Shown in pieces: positions 36,741 to 44,924 of a DNA stretch of 64,000 nucleotides (within the stretch, counting starts at the first letter, position 1; each line of letters opens with the position of its first letter). This stretch comes from Magnetospirillum sp. UT-4. Lineage in GTDB: Bacteria; Pseudomonadota; Alphaproteobacteria; Rhodospirillales; Magnetospirillaceae. Both the position numbers and the translations under genes were made by a program. The stretch covers positions 1 to 64,000 of the forward strand of contig NZ_CACVCG010000034.1 in the NCBI RefSeq assembly GCF_902729435.1. The letters are read 5' to 3'. The notes beneath the pieces are model-generated. The model was not told the origin of the DNA. It saw only the letters and a list, made by a program, of their open reading frames with translations, and ran no database searches.

Positions 36741-37973
36741 ATGTCCAGCTCTTTCGGCCGTAAAGCATGGCCGCTCGCCCTCGCCGGTCTCGGCGCCATC
36801 GCCGTAGCCCAGGACGCCAGCGCCCATAACGGCATGCTGCCCTATTGCCACGGCGCCATCGATTGCGGCATGGGCGGCGCCGGCGTGGCCCAGGCCCACG
36901 ACGCCACCAGCACCGCGCTGAACCCGGCCCTGGCCGGGAAGCTGGGCAACGAGGTTTCGATCAACGCCGGTTGGTTCAACACCGAACGCACGATGGATGC
37001 CAAGGGCAATCTGGCCAACACGACCAACGGCAAACAGACCAGCCAGCTCGAGAACTATCCCGACGGTTCGCTGGCCGCCAATTTCCGCATCAACGACCAG
37101 TTCGCCATCGGCACCGTGCTGTATTCCGGCGGCGGCGGCGAGACCAAGTACGCCAAGTCCCGCCTGGGCGCCGGCGCCGGCGTGACCAACGGCATGTGGG
37201 ACCGCCAGGTGCGCATCCGCAAGGCCAACTGGGCCACCGGCCTGTCCTACACGCCGTCCAAGGACTCGGCCTACGGCGCCAGCGTCATCCTCGGCTACCA
37301 GGACTTCAAGACCGACTTCGCCGCCGCCTCCAACAACAACGGCGTCAACAACGGCAAGATGGAGCTGGACCGCGCCTGGGGCTACGGCATGCGCTTCGGC
37401 GGCGCCTGGAACATCGACCAGAATTGGGGCATCGGCGGTTTCGTCCAGACCCCGATCTGGTTCCAGCGTTTCGACAAGTACAAGGACGTCTTCATCGGTC
37501 CGATCGACGAGCCGGCCCAGGTCGGCTTCGGCCTGGTCGTGCACGCCACTCCGGAAATTGACCTGCTCGGCGACTTCAAGGCCATCATGTGGGATCAGGT
37601 TCGCGCCATCGGCACCGAGCCGGCCCAGGGTGGCTTCGGGTGGCAAATGCAGCCGGTCATCGCTCTGGGTGCCGAGTGGCACGCCTCGCAGTCCTGGACC
37701 CTTCGGGCCGGCTGGAATTACGGCGAGTCGCCGATCGACGCCAACCACGTGTTCGCCAACGCCATGTTCCCGGCCATCAACGAGCACCACATCACCGGCG
37801 GTGCCACCTACGTCATCAACGAGCGCTGGGAGATTTCCGGTTCGGCCTATTGGTCGCCCGAGAAGAGGCTGGGCGAGCAGGGCACCGGCGACGCCTACAG
37901 CACCGGCGGTGCGCGCACCGAGATCACCCACGAGCAGTTCGGCGCCCTGGCCGGCCTGCGCTGGAAGTTCTGA
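36741..37973 (+). CDS. OmpP1/FadL family outer-membrane channel
   Basis: 410 residues from ATG 36741 (GGGAGGATGTCAGT upstream). Signal peptide ending QDASA, then the FadL-type hatch start HNGMLPYCHGAIDCGMGGAG and DATSTALNPALAG, followed by many amphipathic strands and a terminal aromatic (LRWKF), as needed for barrel insertion. Family members pass hydrophobic compounds such as long-chain fatty acids or aromatics across the outer membrane. The Cys pair near the N-terminus (PYCHGAIDC) is an uncommon detail and may form a disulphide. It is a single gene with its own hairpin after the stop, so it is probably monocistronic. Confidence 0.88.
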   Translation: MSSSFGRKAWPLALAGLGAIAVAQDASAHNGMLPYCHGAIDCGMGGAGVAQAHDATSTALNPALAGKLGNEVSINAGWFNTERTMDAKGNLANTTNGKQTSQLENYPDGSLAANFRINDQFAIGTVLYSGGGGETKYAKSRLGAGAGVTNGMWDRQVRIRKANWATGLSYTPSKDSAYGASVILGYQDFKTDFAAASNNNGVNNGKMELDRAWGYGMRFGGAWNIDQNWGIGGFVQTPIWFQRFDKYKDVFIGPIDEPAQVGFGLVVHATPEIDLLGDFKAIMWDQVRAIGTEPAQGGFGWQMQPVIALGAEWHASQSWTLRAGWNYGESPIDANHVFANAMFPAINEHHITGGATYVINERWEISGSAYWSPEKRLGEQGTGDAYSTGGARTEITHEQFGALAGLRWKF

Positions 37974-38001
37974 TCCTTCTTCCGCCTCGGCGGAGCTTGG
38001 C

Positions 38002-38035
38002 GGCGGCGGTGGCGACACCGCCGCCGTTCCGTTTC
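38002..38035 (+). terminator. Rho-independent-like hairpin after the FadL gene
   Basis: CGGCGGCGGTG and CACCGCCGCCG form a perfect 11-base stem with a GCGA tetraloop, 29 bases after the stop, followed by TTCCGTTT. The T tract is weak, but the stem is very stable. Confidence 0.65.
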
Positions 38036-38061
38036 CGGCGCCGCTGAATTATCCTGCCGCC

Positions 38062-39036
38062 ATGACTCCCGTTCCCGCCCCGGTCCGCATCGAGCCGCCT
38101 GTTCCCGCCGCAATCGCCGAGGCGGCGGCGCTGCTGCGCCACGGCGGGCTGGTGGCCTTCCCCACCGAGACCGTCTACGGCCTGGGCGGCGACGCCACCG
38201 CGGACCGCGCGGTGGCCGCCATCTTCGCCGCCAAGGACCGCCCCAGCTTCAACCCGCTGATCGTCCACGTCGCCGAGGCGCACCAGGCCGAGGCGCTGGT
38301 CAAGGTGGACGGGCGCGCCCGCCGCCTGATGGCCCGCTTCTGGCCGGGGCCGCTGACCCTGGTGCTGCCGCGCGCCGACCATTCGCCGGTGTCGCTGCTG
38401 GCCTCGGCCGGGCTCGACACCATCGCCGTGCGGCTGCCCGACCACGCCGTCGCCCGCGCCCTGATCGCCGCCGCCGGCCGGCCGCTGGCGGCGCCCTCGG
38501 CCAACCGCTCCGGCGCCGTCAGCCCGACCCTGGCCGCGCACGTGGCGGAAAGCCTGGGGGCGCGGGTGGCGATGATCCTGGATGGCGGCCCCTGCCGGGT
38601 CGGGCTGGAATCCACCGTGCTCGACCTCAGCGGGCCGGTTCCCACCCTGCTGCGGCCCGGCGGCATCGCCCCCGAAGCCATCGAGGCGGTGCTGGGGGAA
38701 GAATTGCTTCACCCGGCCGAGGACCCGGCGGCCCCGCGCAGCCCGGGCATGCTGGAAAGCCATTACGCCCCCGGCCTGCCGGTACGCCTGGACGCCCGCT
38801 CGCGGCGCGACGGCGAGGCGCTGCTGGCCTTCGGCGCGGCTCCGGCCGATGCCGCGCTCAACCTGTCGCCGGCGGGCGACCTGGAGGAGGCGGCGGCCAA
38901 CCTGTTCGCCAGCTTGCGCGCTCTCGACCGCCCGGATTTCACCGCCATCGCGGTGATGCCGATCCCGGAGACCGGCCTCGGCCTCGCCATCAACGACCGC
39001 CTGCGCCGCGCCGCCGCGCCCCGGAGGGCGGCATGA
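38062..39036 (+). CDS. Threonylcarbamoyl-AMP synthase (Sua5 type)
   Basis: 324 residues from ATG 38062. The YrdC core is clear: GGLVAFPTETVYGLGGDATA, KDRPSFNPLIVHV, FWPGPLTLVLP, PLAAPSANRSG, and a CRVGLESTVLDLS segment. A C-terminal Sua5 domain follows after a linker (PGMLESHYAPGLPVRLDA), so this is the long Sua5 type rather than short YrdC (TsaC). It makes threonylcarbamoyl-AMP for the t6A37 modification of tRNAs that read ANN codons. Its stop overlaps the next start by 4 bases (ATGA), so the two genes are coupled. Confidence 0.92.
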   Translation: MTPVPAPVRIEPPVPAAIAEAAALLRHGGLVAFPTETVYGLGGDATADRAVAAIFAAKDRPSFNPLIVHVAEAHQAEALVKVDGRARRLMARFWPGPLTLVLPRADHSPVSLLASAGLDTIAVRLPDHAVARALIAAAGRPLAAPSANRSGAVSPTLAAHVAESLGARVAMILDGGPCRVGLESTVLDLSGPVPTLLRPGGIAPEAIEAVLGEELLHPAEDPAAPRSPGMLESHYAPGLPVRLDARSRRDGEALLAFGAAPADAALNLSPAGDLEEAAANLFASLRALDRPDFTAIAVMPIPETGLGLAINDRLRRAAAPRRAA

Positions 39037-40439
39037 GCATGCCCCTGGTCGATCGCCTGGCCGCCATCGTCGGCGCCGCCCATGTCCTGACCGAGGCGGC
39101 CGACCTCGCCCCCTATCTGGCCGAGGAGCGCGGGCTGTACCACGGCAGCGCGCTGGCGGTGGCGCGGCCCGGGTCCACCGCCGAGGTGGCGGCGGTGGTC
39201 GCCGCCTGCGCCGAGGCCGGCGCCGCCGTGGTGCCCCAGGGCGGCAATACCGGCCTGTGCGGCGGCGGCGTGCCCGAGGCGGGGGCGGTGGTGGTCTCCA
39301 CCGAACGCCTGAACCGCATCCGCGCCATCGACCCGGTGGATTTCACCATCACCGTCGAGGCCGGCTGCGTCCTCGCCGCCATCCAGGACGCCGCCGAGGC
39401 TGCCGGCTGCCTGTTCCCGCTGTCGCTGGGGGCCGAGGGCAGCTGCCGCATCGGCGGCAATCTCTCGACCAATGCCGGCGGCGTCGCCGTGCTGCGCTAC
39501 GGCAACGCCCGCGAGCTGGTGCTGGGCCTCGAGGTGGTGCTGCCCGACGGCCGGGTGTGGAACGGCCTCAAGGCTCTGCGCAAGAACAACACCGGCTACG
39601 ATCTGAAGCACCTGTTCGTCGGCGCCGAGGGCACCCTGGGCATCATCACCGCCGCGGTGCTGAAGCTGTTTCCCCGCCCGTGCGAGGTCGAGACGGCGCT
39701 GGTGGCACTGCCCGATCCGGCATCCGCCCTGGGGCTGCTGGCCGCCGCCCGGCGCGCCTCGGGCGACGCGGTGACCGCCTGCGAGCTGGTGCCGCGCATC
39801 GGCCTCGACCTCGGCCTCGCCCATGTCGCCGGATTGCGCGATCCGTTCGAGCGGCCCCATCCCTGGTACCTGCTGCTGGAGCTGTCGTCGTCGCGCCCCG
39901 GCGGCCTGCGCACGGCGCTGGAATCGGTGCTGGCCGAGGCGCTGGAGAGCGGCGCCGCATCCGACGCGGTGCTGGCCGAATCGGGCGAGCAGCGCAAGGC
40001 GCTGTGGAAGATCCGCGAATCGGTGCCCGAGGCGCAGAAGCGCGAAGGCGGCTCCATCAAGCACGACGTCTCGGTCGCCACCAGCCGGGTGCCGGAATTC
40101 ATCGCCCGCGCCACCGCCGCCGTCGAGGCCGCCCTGCCCGGCGTGCGGGTGGTGGCCTTCGGGCACCTGGGCGACGGCAACGTCCACTTCAACCTGACCC
40201 AGCCGGCGGGGGCGGACAAGGCGGGCTTCCTGGCCGAGTGGGAACGCATGAACCGCATCGTCCACGACATCGTCGCCGCCATGGACGGCTCGGTTTCGGC
40301 CGAGCACGGCATCGGCCGGCTCAAGGTGGCCGAGATGGCCCGCTACAAGCAGGACGTGGAGCTGGACCTGATGCGCCGCATCAAGGCGGCGCTGGACCCT
40401 GACGGGCGGATGAATCCCGGCAAGGTGCTGCCCCCCTGA
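39033..40439 (+). CDS. FAD-linked oxidase (D-2-hydroxyacid dehydrogenase/GlcD family)
   Basis: 468 residues. FAD-binding VAO-type domain: VVPQGGNTGLCGGGVPEAGA, DFTITVEAGCVLAAIQDAAE, IGGNLSTNAGGVAVLRYGNA, GYDLKHLFVGAEGTLGIITA. The C-terminal oxidase domain ends with FGHLGDGNVHFNLTQPAG and the conserved EHGIGRLKVAEMARYK. It resembles D-2-hydroxyglutarate dehydrogenase and the glycolate/D-lactate oxidase subunit GlcD; the substrate cannot be chosen by eye, and the GlcE/GlcF subunits are not next to it, which favours a stand-alone enzyme. It is translationally coupled to sua5. Confidence 0.88.
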   Translation: MSMPLVDRLAAIVGAAHVLTEAADLAPYLAEERGLYHGSALAVARPGSTAEVAAVVAACAEAGAAVVPQGGNTGLCGGGVPEAGAVVVSTERLNRIRAIDPVDFTITVEAGCVLAAIQDAAEAAGCLFPLSLGAEGSCRIGGNLSTNAGGVAVLRYGNARELVLGLEVVLPDGRVWNGLKALRKNNTGYDLKHLFVGAEGTLGIITAAVLKLFPRPCEVETALVALPDPASALGLLAAARRASGDAVTACELVPRIGLDLGLAHVAGLRDPFERPHPWYLLLELSSSRPGGLRTALESVLAEALESGAASDAVLAESGEQRKALWKIRESVPEAQKREGGSIKHDVSVATSRVPEFIARATAAVEAALPGVRVVAFGHLGDGNVHFNLTQPAGADKAGFLAEWERMNRIVHDIVAAMDGSVSAEHGIGRLKVAEMARYKQDVELDLMRRIKAALDPDGRMNPGKVLPP

Positions 40440-40518
40440 CCTTTGGGGGATGACCAACGGCTTGCCTCGCGCTGCGCCGCGACTTACCCTGCCGGAAGCA
40501 GCAATCCCGGGGTGACGG

Positions 40519-42279
40519 ATGGGGAACACGAAGGCCCCGGCGAAGCAGTCGAGAACGGAAAACCGCGGTGCCGCCGACGAGGGCTCTGCCAAGGAGCGGC
40601 TGGGGCGGTCGCAGGAGGCCTATGTCGCTTTCGCCTTCGCCGCCGCCGACCTGCTGCTGGAGATCGACGACCATGGCCGCATCGTCTTCGCCGTTGGCGC
40701 CTCCATGGCGCTGGTGGGGCGGCCCGCCCGCCTGCTCGCCGACACGCCGCTCATCGATCTGGTGCGGCCCGACGACCGCAAGCGCCTGGCCAAGGCGTTG
40801 AAGCGCATGGCCGGCGGCGCCCGCGTCCGCCACACGCTGCTGACCATCGACTTCCCCAGCGGCGATTCGGTGCCGGTGGCGCTGTCCGGCTATCCCCATC
40901 CCGACCGCAACGGCCGGCTGCTGTGCGTGCTCACCCACAGCGGCGGTCTGGTGGCGCCGCCCGACAAGCACGGCGATACCGGCCTGCTGGACGGCGACGG
41001 CCTGTCGGCCGCCGCCGAGCAGCTGCTGCGCGAGGGCGACGAGGGCGATTACCGCCTGACCCTGCTCGACCTGCCCGAGATGCAGACCCTGCGCGAGCGG
41101 CTGGGGGCCGCCCGTACCGCCGAATTCGTCCAGGAATTCTCGGACTACCTGCGCCGCACCGCGGTGGACGACGCCGCCGCCGAGGTGGGCGAGCACAAGT
41201 TCGGTCTGATCCATTCGGCCGCGATCACCTCCGAGGACATCGCCGCGGCGGTGGCCGGCATCGTCGATGCCGTCGCCGGCGAGCCCGTCCCGGTGGTGTC
41301 CTCGGTCCACACCATCACCCTGGACACCGCCGGCATGTCGTCGCAGGAGGCGGCGCGCGCCCTGGCCTACACCATCCGCCGCTTCGCCGCCGACGACGAG
41401 CAGACCATCGAGGCCATCGTCGACGGCGCCAAGCCCAGCCTGGCCGAGACCATGGCGCAGATGCGCGCGGTCAAGCAGGCCATCGAATGCGGCGACTTCC
41501 AGCTGCTGGCCCAGCCCATCGTCGATCTGTGGACCAACAGCGTCCACCACTTCGAATGCCTGCTGCGCTTCAGGGACGGCGGCTCGCCCTACGACACCGT
41601 CACCTTCGCCGAGAATCTGGGCCTGGTCGCCGACCTCGACATGGCGGTCTGCCTGCGCGCCGTCGACCTGATGCGGTCCGGCGCCGGCGCCAATCCGTCG
41701 CTCAAGTTCGCCGTCAACGTCTCGGGCCGCACCCTGGCCAGCCCCATGGCCGCCGCCCGCATCGTGCGGCTGGTGGAAAGCGTGCCCGACCTGCGCGGCC
41801 GGCTGCTGTTCGAGATCACCGAATCGTCGGAAATCCCCGACCTCGCCGCCGCCAACGCGGTGATCCAGGAGATCCGCTCCTACGGCCATCCGGTGGGGGT
41901 GGACGATTTCGGCGCCGGCGCCGCCGCCTTCCACTATCTGCGCGCGCTCAAGGTGGATCACGTCAAGATCGACGGCTCCTATGTCCGCGACATGACCACC
42001 AACGACAAGAACGGCCCCTTCCTGCGCGCCATCACCCAACTGTGCCGGGAACTCCGGGTCGCCACCATCGCCGAGCAGATCGAGGACGAGGAGACCGCCA
42101 ACCTGCTGCGCGTCTACAACGTCCGCTACGGCCAGGGCTACTATTTCGGCCGCCCCATGCAGCCGCTGGAGGGCTTCGACCCGGTGGCCGCCTGGGCCGC
42201 CGGCGACATCGTGGTCCGCAACGGCCTGCTGTTCTTCGGGGCCAAGGGCGAGGGCGGGAGCGAGGAGCAGGGCGGGTGA
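40519..42279 (+). CDS. PAS-EAL domain protein (c-di-GMP phosphodiesterase candidate)
   Basis: 586 residues. A PAS-like domain (about 30-150; FAAADLLLEIDDHGRIVFAV) leads into a helical middle region and then a C-terminal EAL domain (about 310-570). Of the usual catalytic residues, the first Glu is kept but the motif reads ECL instead of EAL (FECLLRF); Asn (FAVNVSG), Glu (FEITESS), the Asp pair (VDDFGAGAAAFHYL), Lys (VKIDGSYV), Glu (TIAEQIEDEE) and Gln (GQGYYFGRPM) are present. It is thus probably an active c-di-GMP phosphodiesterase, although substitutions around the active site leave doubt. No GGDEF domain is present. Sensor input would come through the PAS domain. Confidence 0.8.
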   Translation: MGNTKAPAKQSRTENRGAADEGSAKERLGRSQEAYVAFAFAAADLLLEIDDHGRIVFAVGASMALVGRPARLLADTPLIDLVRPDDRKRLAKALKRMAGGARVRHTLLTIDFPSGDSVPVALSGYPHPDRNGRLLCVLTHSGGLVAPPDKHGDTGLLDGDGLSAAAEQLLREGDEGDYRLTLLDLPEMQTLRERLGAARTAEFVQEFSDYLRRTAVDDAAAEVGEHKFGLIHSAAITSEDIAAAVAGIVDAVAGEPVPVVSSVHTITLDTAGMSSQEAARALAYTIRRFAADDEQTIEAIVDGAKPSLAETMAQMRAVKQAIECGDFQLLAQPIVDLWTNSVHHFECLLRFRDGGSPYDTVTFAENLGLVADLDMAVCLRAVDLMRSGAGANPSLKFAVNVSGRTLASPMAAARIVRLVESVPDLRGRLLFEITESSEIPDLAAANAVIQEIRSYGHPVGVDDFGAGAAAFHYLRALKVDHVKIDGSYVRDMTTNDKNGPFLRAITQLCRELRVATIAEQIEDEETANLLRVYNVRYGQGYYFGRPMQPLEGFDPVAAWAAGDIVVRNGLLFFGAKGEGGSEEQGG

Positions 42280-42365
42280 GGTCTTCTTTCACGTCATATC
42301 GCGGGATATTGATTTTTACCCCGATTAGTTCCGGCGACTACACACTCGTGATGAGTGCGGGGGGG

Positions 42366-42391
42366 ATTGGTGCACTGCCACCGCAATCCGA
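42366..42391. repeat. REP-like element at the break of a transporter gene
   Basis: GGTGCACTGCCACCGCAAT here is a diverged form of the word AGTGCACTGTCACCGTAAT that flanks the RAYT gene at 45.6 kb. It lies exactly where the HlyB-like frame loses similarity. Confidence 0.5.
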
Positions 42392-43028
42392 AGATCAGCA
42401 CGTCGAGGCTGGTCATGGCGCGGTGCACCAGCACCTTGTCGGTGACCACCTGGAAGAACAGCGGCGAGATCAGGCCGAACAGCTGGATGAAGAAGCTGGC
42501 GAGAAGCACCTCGCCGAACAGCCGGCGGTACTTGACCACCGCCGGGATGAACCAGGTGAGGTCGAAGGTGGAGCCCTGGGCCGCCAGCTGCGCCCGGGTG
42601 GCGACCAGGATCAGGCGGCCGTCCCAGCGTTCGGCAAGGTCGTCAGCCGAAAGCTCCTCCGGCCTTCCCACCCGCGGGTCCTGGATCAGCGCCTTGCCGT
42701 CTGCCACCTTGGCCAGGATGAACCAGCCGCCGTCCCGGTGCCGGGCCAGGCAGGGCAGCGGCGTGCGGGCGAGGCGGGGGAACTCGCTGGAAATGGCCGA
42801 GGCCTTGAAGCCGATGGCCTTGGCGTGGCGCAGCAGATCCACCTCGTCGGCCGTCTTGGCCGGATCACCCTGGGCATGGCGCAGCGAGTCGTAATCCGCC
42901 GCCTTCTCGAAGAACCGCGCCAGCATGGACAGGCAGGCGAGGCCGGTATCCAGCGCCGGCGCCGCCTCGGCCGCCCCCGTCTGCGCCGAGTCTCCGCTCA
43001 CCCCTGATCCCCCCCGAGTGGTTTGCAC
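42388..43028 (-). pseudogene. HlyB-type (type I secretion) ABC transporter, N-terminal remnant
   Basis: About 213 residues. The N-terminal part is a C39-like domain without the catalytic Cys, as in haemolysin-type exporters (TGLACLSMLARFFEKAADYD, LPCLARHRDGGWFILAKVAD). The first two transmembrane helices follow (FDLTWFIPAVVKYRRLFGEV, LFGLISPLFFQVVTDKVLVH), matching HlyB closely. The frame then runs into a REP-like word after DVLIFG, and the rest of the membrane domain and the whole ATPase are missing. No HlyD-type partner or RTX substrate is nearby. It is a dead fragment. Confidence 0.85.
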
Positions 43029-43200
43029 TGCCTGGAAATTAGAACTCGTACAAAACTATAGCGAAAGACATGTCGGTTCTGTGAACTGCGCGCAACGCGC
43101 GTTTATGCATGCTGAAAGCACCTTGACTCGGGTGATGACCCGATGCAAGCGTAAAAGGAGGGTTATTTGGAGGCGCCTGGCTCGGCGGACGAGGGGGAAT
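43029..43200. other. Left part of the gap before the acetyltransferase gene
   Basis: Together with the inverted repeat at 43201-43339 this gap exceeds 300 bases. It contains only short palindromes (CGGGTGATGACCCG, and GCGCGCAACGCGCG) and no gene or clear promoter. Confidence 0.4.
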
Positions 43201-43339
43201 TCACCACAGAGACACAGAGGCACAGAGGTGCCGTTCGCGCGGACGCGCATGCGCCCTCTTGCCGCGCCAATGCCTGCGGGCACCCGAGAGGGGAGAGCCT
43301 GGCGAAGCACCTCTGTGCCTCTGTGCCTCTGTGGTGAAA
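43201..43339. repeat. 31-base inverted repeat of a dispersed family
   Basis: The left arm (43201-43231, starting TTCACCACAGAGACACAGAG) and the right arm (43309-43339, ending GCCTCTGTGGTGAA) are reverse complements with one mismatch (A against G, allowing a G-U pair). The 77-base centre is not repeated. As RNA this would form a long hairpin just before the GNAT gene (24 bases to its start). Words of the type CACCACAGAGACACAGAG are a repeat known to me from many unrelated bacterial genomes; no function is established. Confidence 0.85.
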
Positions 43340-43362
43340 ATGTCTTTAAGGGACGGAACCGC

Positions 43363-43857
43363 ATGAACAGCATCGACACCGCGCCGAAGGCCGGCGCCAT
43401 TCAGGTCCGACTGGCCCGGAGCCAGGACGACATCGCGGCGATGATCGCGCTGGGGCGCCTGCTCCACGCCGAAAGCCGTTTCCATACCCTACCGCTGGAC
43501 GATGCCCGCATGGCCGAGATCGGCCGCCGCGGCCTGGAGGGCGGCAATCCCGGCCTGCTGATCGCCGAGCATGACGGCCAGGCGGTGGGCATGGCCATCG
43601 TGGTGCTGGGCGAGTACTACTTCTCCGCCACCCGCACCGCAACCGTGCAGCTGCTCTACGTCGCCCCCAAGGCCCGCGGCGGCCCGGCGGCGGTGAAGCT
43701 GCTGCGCGCCCTCAGGCGCTGGGCCGCCACCAACCACGCCCACGACCTCCACGTCAACGTCACCACCGGCATCGACGCCGCCAGGACCGACCGCTTCCTT
43801 CGGAAGATGGGGTTCCGCCAGACGGGGGGGAATTACGTGCTGGAGGGAGTGGGGTGA
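43363..43857 (+). CDS. GNAT family N-acetyltransferase
   Basis: 164 residues from ATG 43363 (AAGGGACGGAACCGC upstream). The fold is recognisable: an N-terminal VRLARSQDDIAAMIALGRLL, beta strand GLLIAEHDGQAVGMAIVVLG, the core strand TVQLLYVAPKARGGPAAVKL (acetyl-CoA loop with Arg/Gly, a weak RxxGxG/A match), and the last helix RTDRFLRKMGFRQTGGNYVL. It transfers an acetyl group to an amine; the substrate is unknown. Its stop overlaps the next start (TGATG), so the following unknown exported protein is probably co-translated. The preceding gap holds a long inverted repeat. Confidence 0.8.
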   Translation: MNSIDTAPKAGAIQVRLARSQDDIAAMIALGRLLHAESRFHTLPLDDARMAEIGRRGLEGGNPGLLIAEHDGQAVGMAIVVLGEYYFSATRTATVQLLYVAPKARGGPAAVKLLRALRRWAATNHAHDLHVNVTTGIDAARTDRFLRKMGFRQTGGNYVLEGVG

Positions 43858-44762
43858 TGGATGGGTGGCGGGCGATCGTGGGACGTCTTACGGGAAGATG
43901 GGAAGCCGGTCTCAGTTCTTCACCTTCGCCGGCCGTTGTCTCGGCTTATGCCCGACGACTTATCGCCATAACGGGCCTGGCTTTGGCGTTGATCGTTCCG
44001 GGTCTGGCCAACGCGCAAACGCATGAAGACCAGATCGATCCTCAGCGCCTCAAGGACATCGAGGCCGCCGTCGCTCGTTTCGAGCGCTATGTTTTTGCTC
44101 CCGGCCAAGACGCCGTCGCCGGCATGATCGGCCGCACGGACGTTTTCTTCGGCTTCCTCGGTTATTCCGGAAGCAGGACAGGCTTCCATCGCCTGATGTT
44201 CTTTACCGACCTCCTCACGCCGTGGGCAAACGGACGCTGGCTCCATTTTGAGCCCGAGGTGAAGAGAACCGATGTCCTGCTTTTCATTTCTAACATTCCT
44301 TTGGGGGAGCGAGGCATCCGAGACATGCTCCTCAACATGGGGAGCGAATACGTTCCGGGAATGACGCACAAGAAGACGGAATTGTTCGGGGGGGCCTGCA
44401 CTGCCGCCCGTGTCTACGACCCCGATGGCCAGGTCGTGAAGACGGTGGTCAGCTTGGATGTCAAGTACGCGGTGTTCGCGCCCAAGGGGCCGAAATCCCT
44501 GTTGCCCAGCGCCTGCCTAGTGGCCGGGATGTACATGCATATCGGCCTGAACAACATGGCAGCGCTGACGCCGGAAGAGCTCATCGAGCCCTTCAAGCTC
44601 GAGGACGTGCCGCGTGGCGTGGTCAGTCTTCTCGGTGCCGCCAATGTGCATCTCTATAGCTCAGGCATCGCCAATGGGACTTCACGAAATGAAGCCAAAG
44701 CCAAGGTCAGGGAATTCCTGATCAAAATCGTCATGAGGGAGCGCCTCAACAATGTCCGATAA
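43857..44762 (+). CDS. Exported/membrane-anchored protein, unknown
   Basis: About 301 residues from ATG 43857, overlapping the acetyltransferase stop as TGATG (GTG 43854 is also open). A hydrophobic segment (about 34-52; IAITGLALALIVPGLANA) ends in a plausible signal-peptidase site, preceded by a fairly long N-terminal tail with Arg residues. The mature part has an acidic helix (DPQRLKDIEAAVARFERYVF), two Cys residues (FGGACTAARVY and LPSACLVAGM), and a basic C-terminal helix (EAKAKVREFLIKIVMRERLN). I do not recognise the family. Base composition is less GC-rich than the neighbouring core genes, which fits an acquired segment. Confidence 0.65.
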   Translation: MDGWRAIVGRLTGRWEAGLSSSPSPAVVSAYARRLIAITGLALALIVPGLANAQTHEDQIDPQRLKDIEAAVARFERYVFAPGQDAVAGMIGRTDVFFGFLGYSGSRTGFHRLMFFTDLLTPWANGRWLHFEPEVKRTDVLLFISNIPLGERGIRDMLLNMGSEYVPGMTHKKTELFGGACTAARVYDPDGQVVKTVVSLDVKYAVFAPKGPKSLLPSACLVAGMYMHIGLNNMAALTPEELIEPFKLEDVPRGVVSLLGAANVHLYSSGIANGTSRNEAKAKVREFLIKIVMRERLNNVR

Positions 44763-44844
44763 CTCCACCGTCATTTCGGAAATCAATGCGGCGCTTCTGG
44801 CAGCCCAGCCGTCATCGAATTACGGTGACAGTGCACTAAATTAG
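44752..44844 (+). pseudogene. 5' stub of a downstream gene cut off by REP sequence
   Basis: ATG 44752 lies 11 bases inside the end of the preceding gene. The frame reads MSDNSTVISEINAALLAAQP and then enters the repeat AATTACGGTGACAGTGCACT at 44818, which supplies the stop TAG at 44842-44844. The start position suggests translational coupling with the upstream gene, so the original operon probably had one more gene before the RAYT block arrived. Confidence 0.6.
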
Positions 44845-44924
44845 AATTACGGTGACAGTGCACTAAATTAGTTTCATTTGTTCTTCTGTTTCTTTCGAAT
44901 TACGGTGACAGTGCACTAAATTAG
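44818..44924. repeat. Three REP copies on the left side of the RAYT gene
   Basis: A 27-base unit (starting AATTACGGTGACAGTGCACT, ending AAATTAG) occurs at 44818-44844, 44845-44871 and 44898-44924. Between copies 2 and 3 lies a 26-base word beginning TTTCATTTGTTCTTC; the same word follows copy 3 and encodes the C-terminus of the transposase, so the block arose by a local duplication that includes the gene end. Confidence 0.85.
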
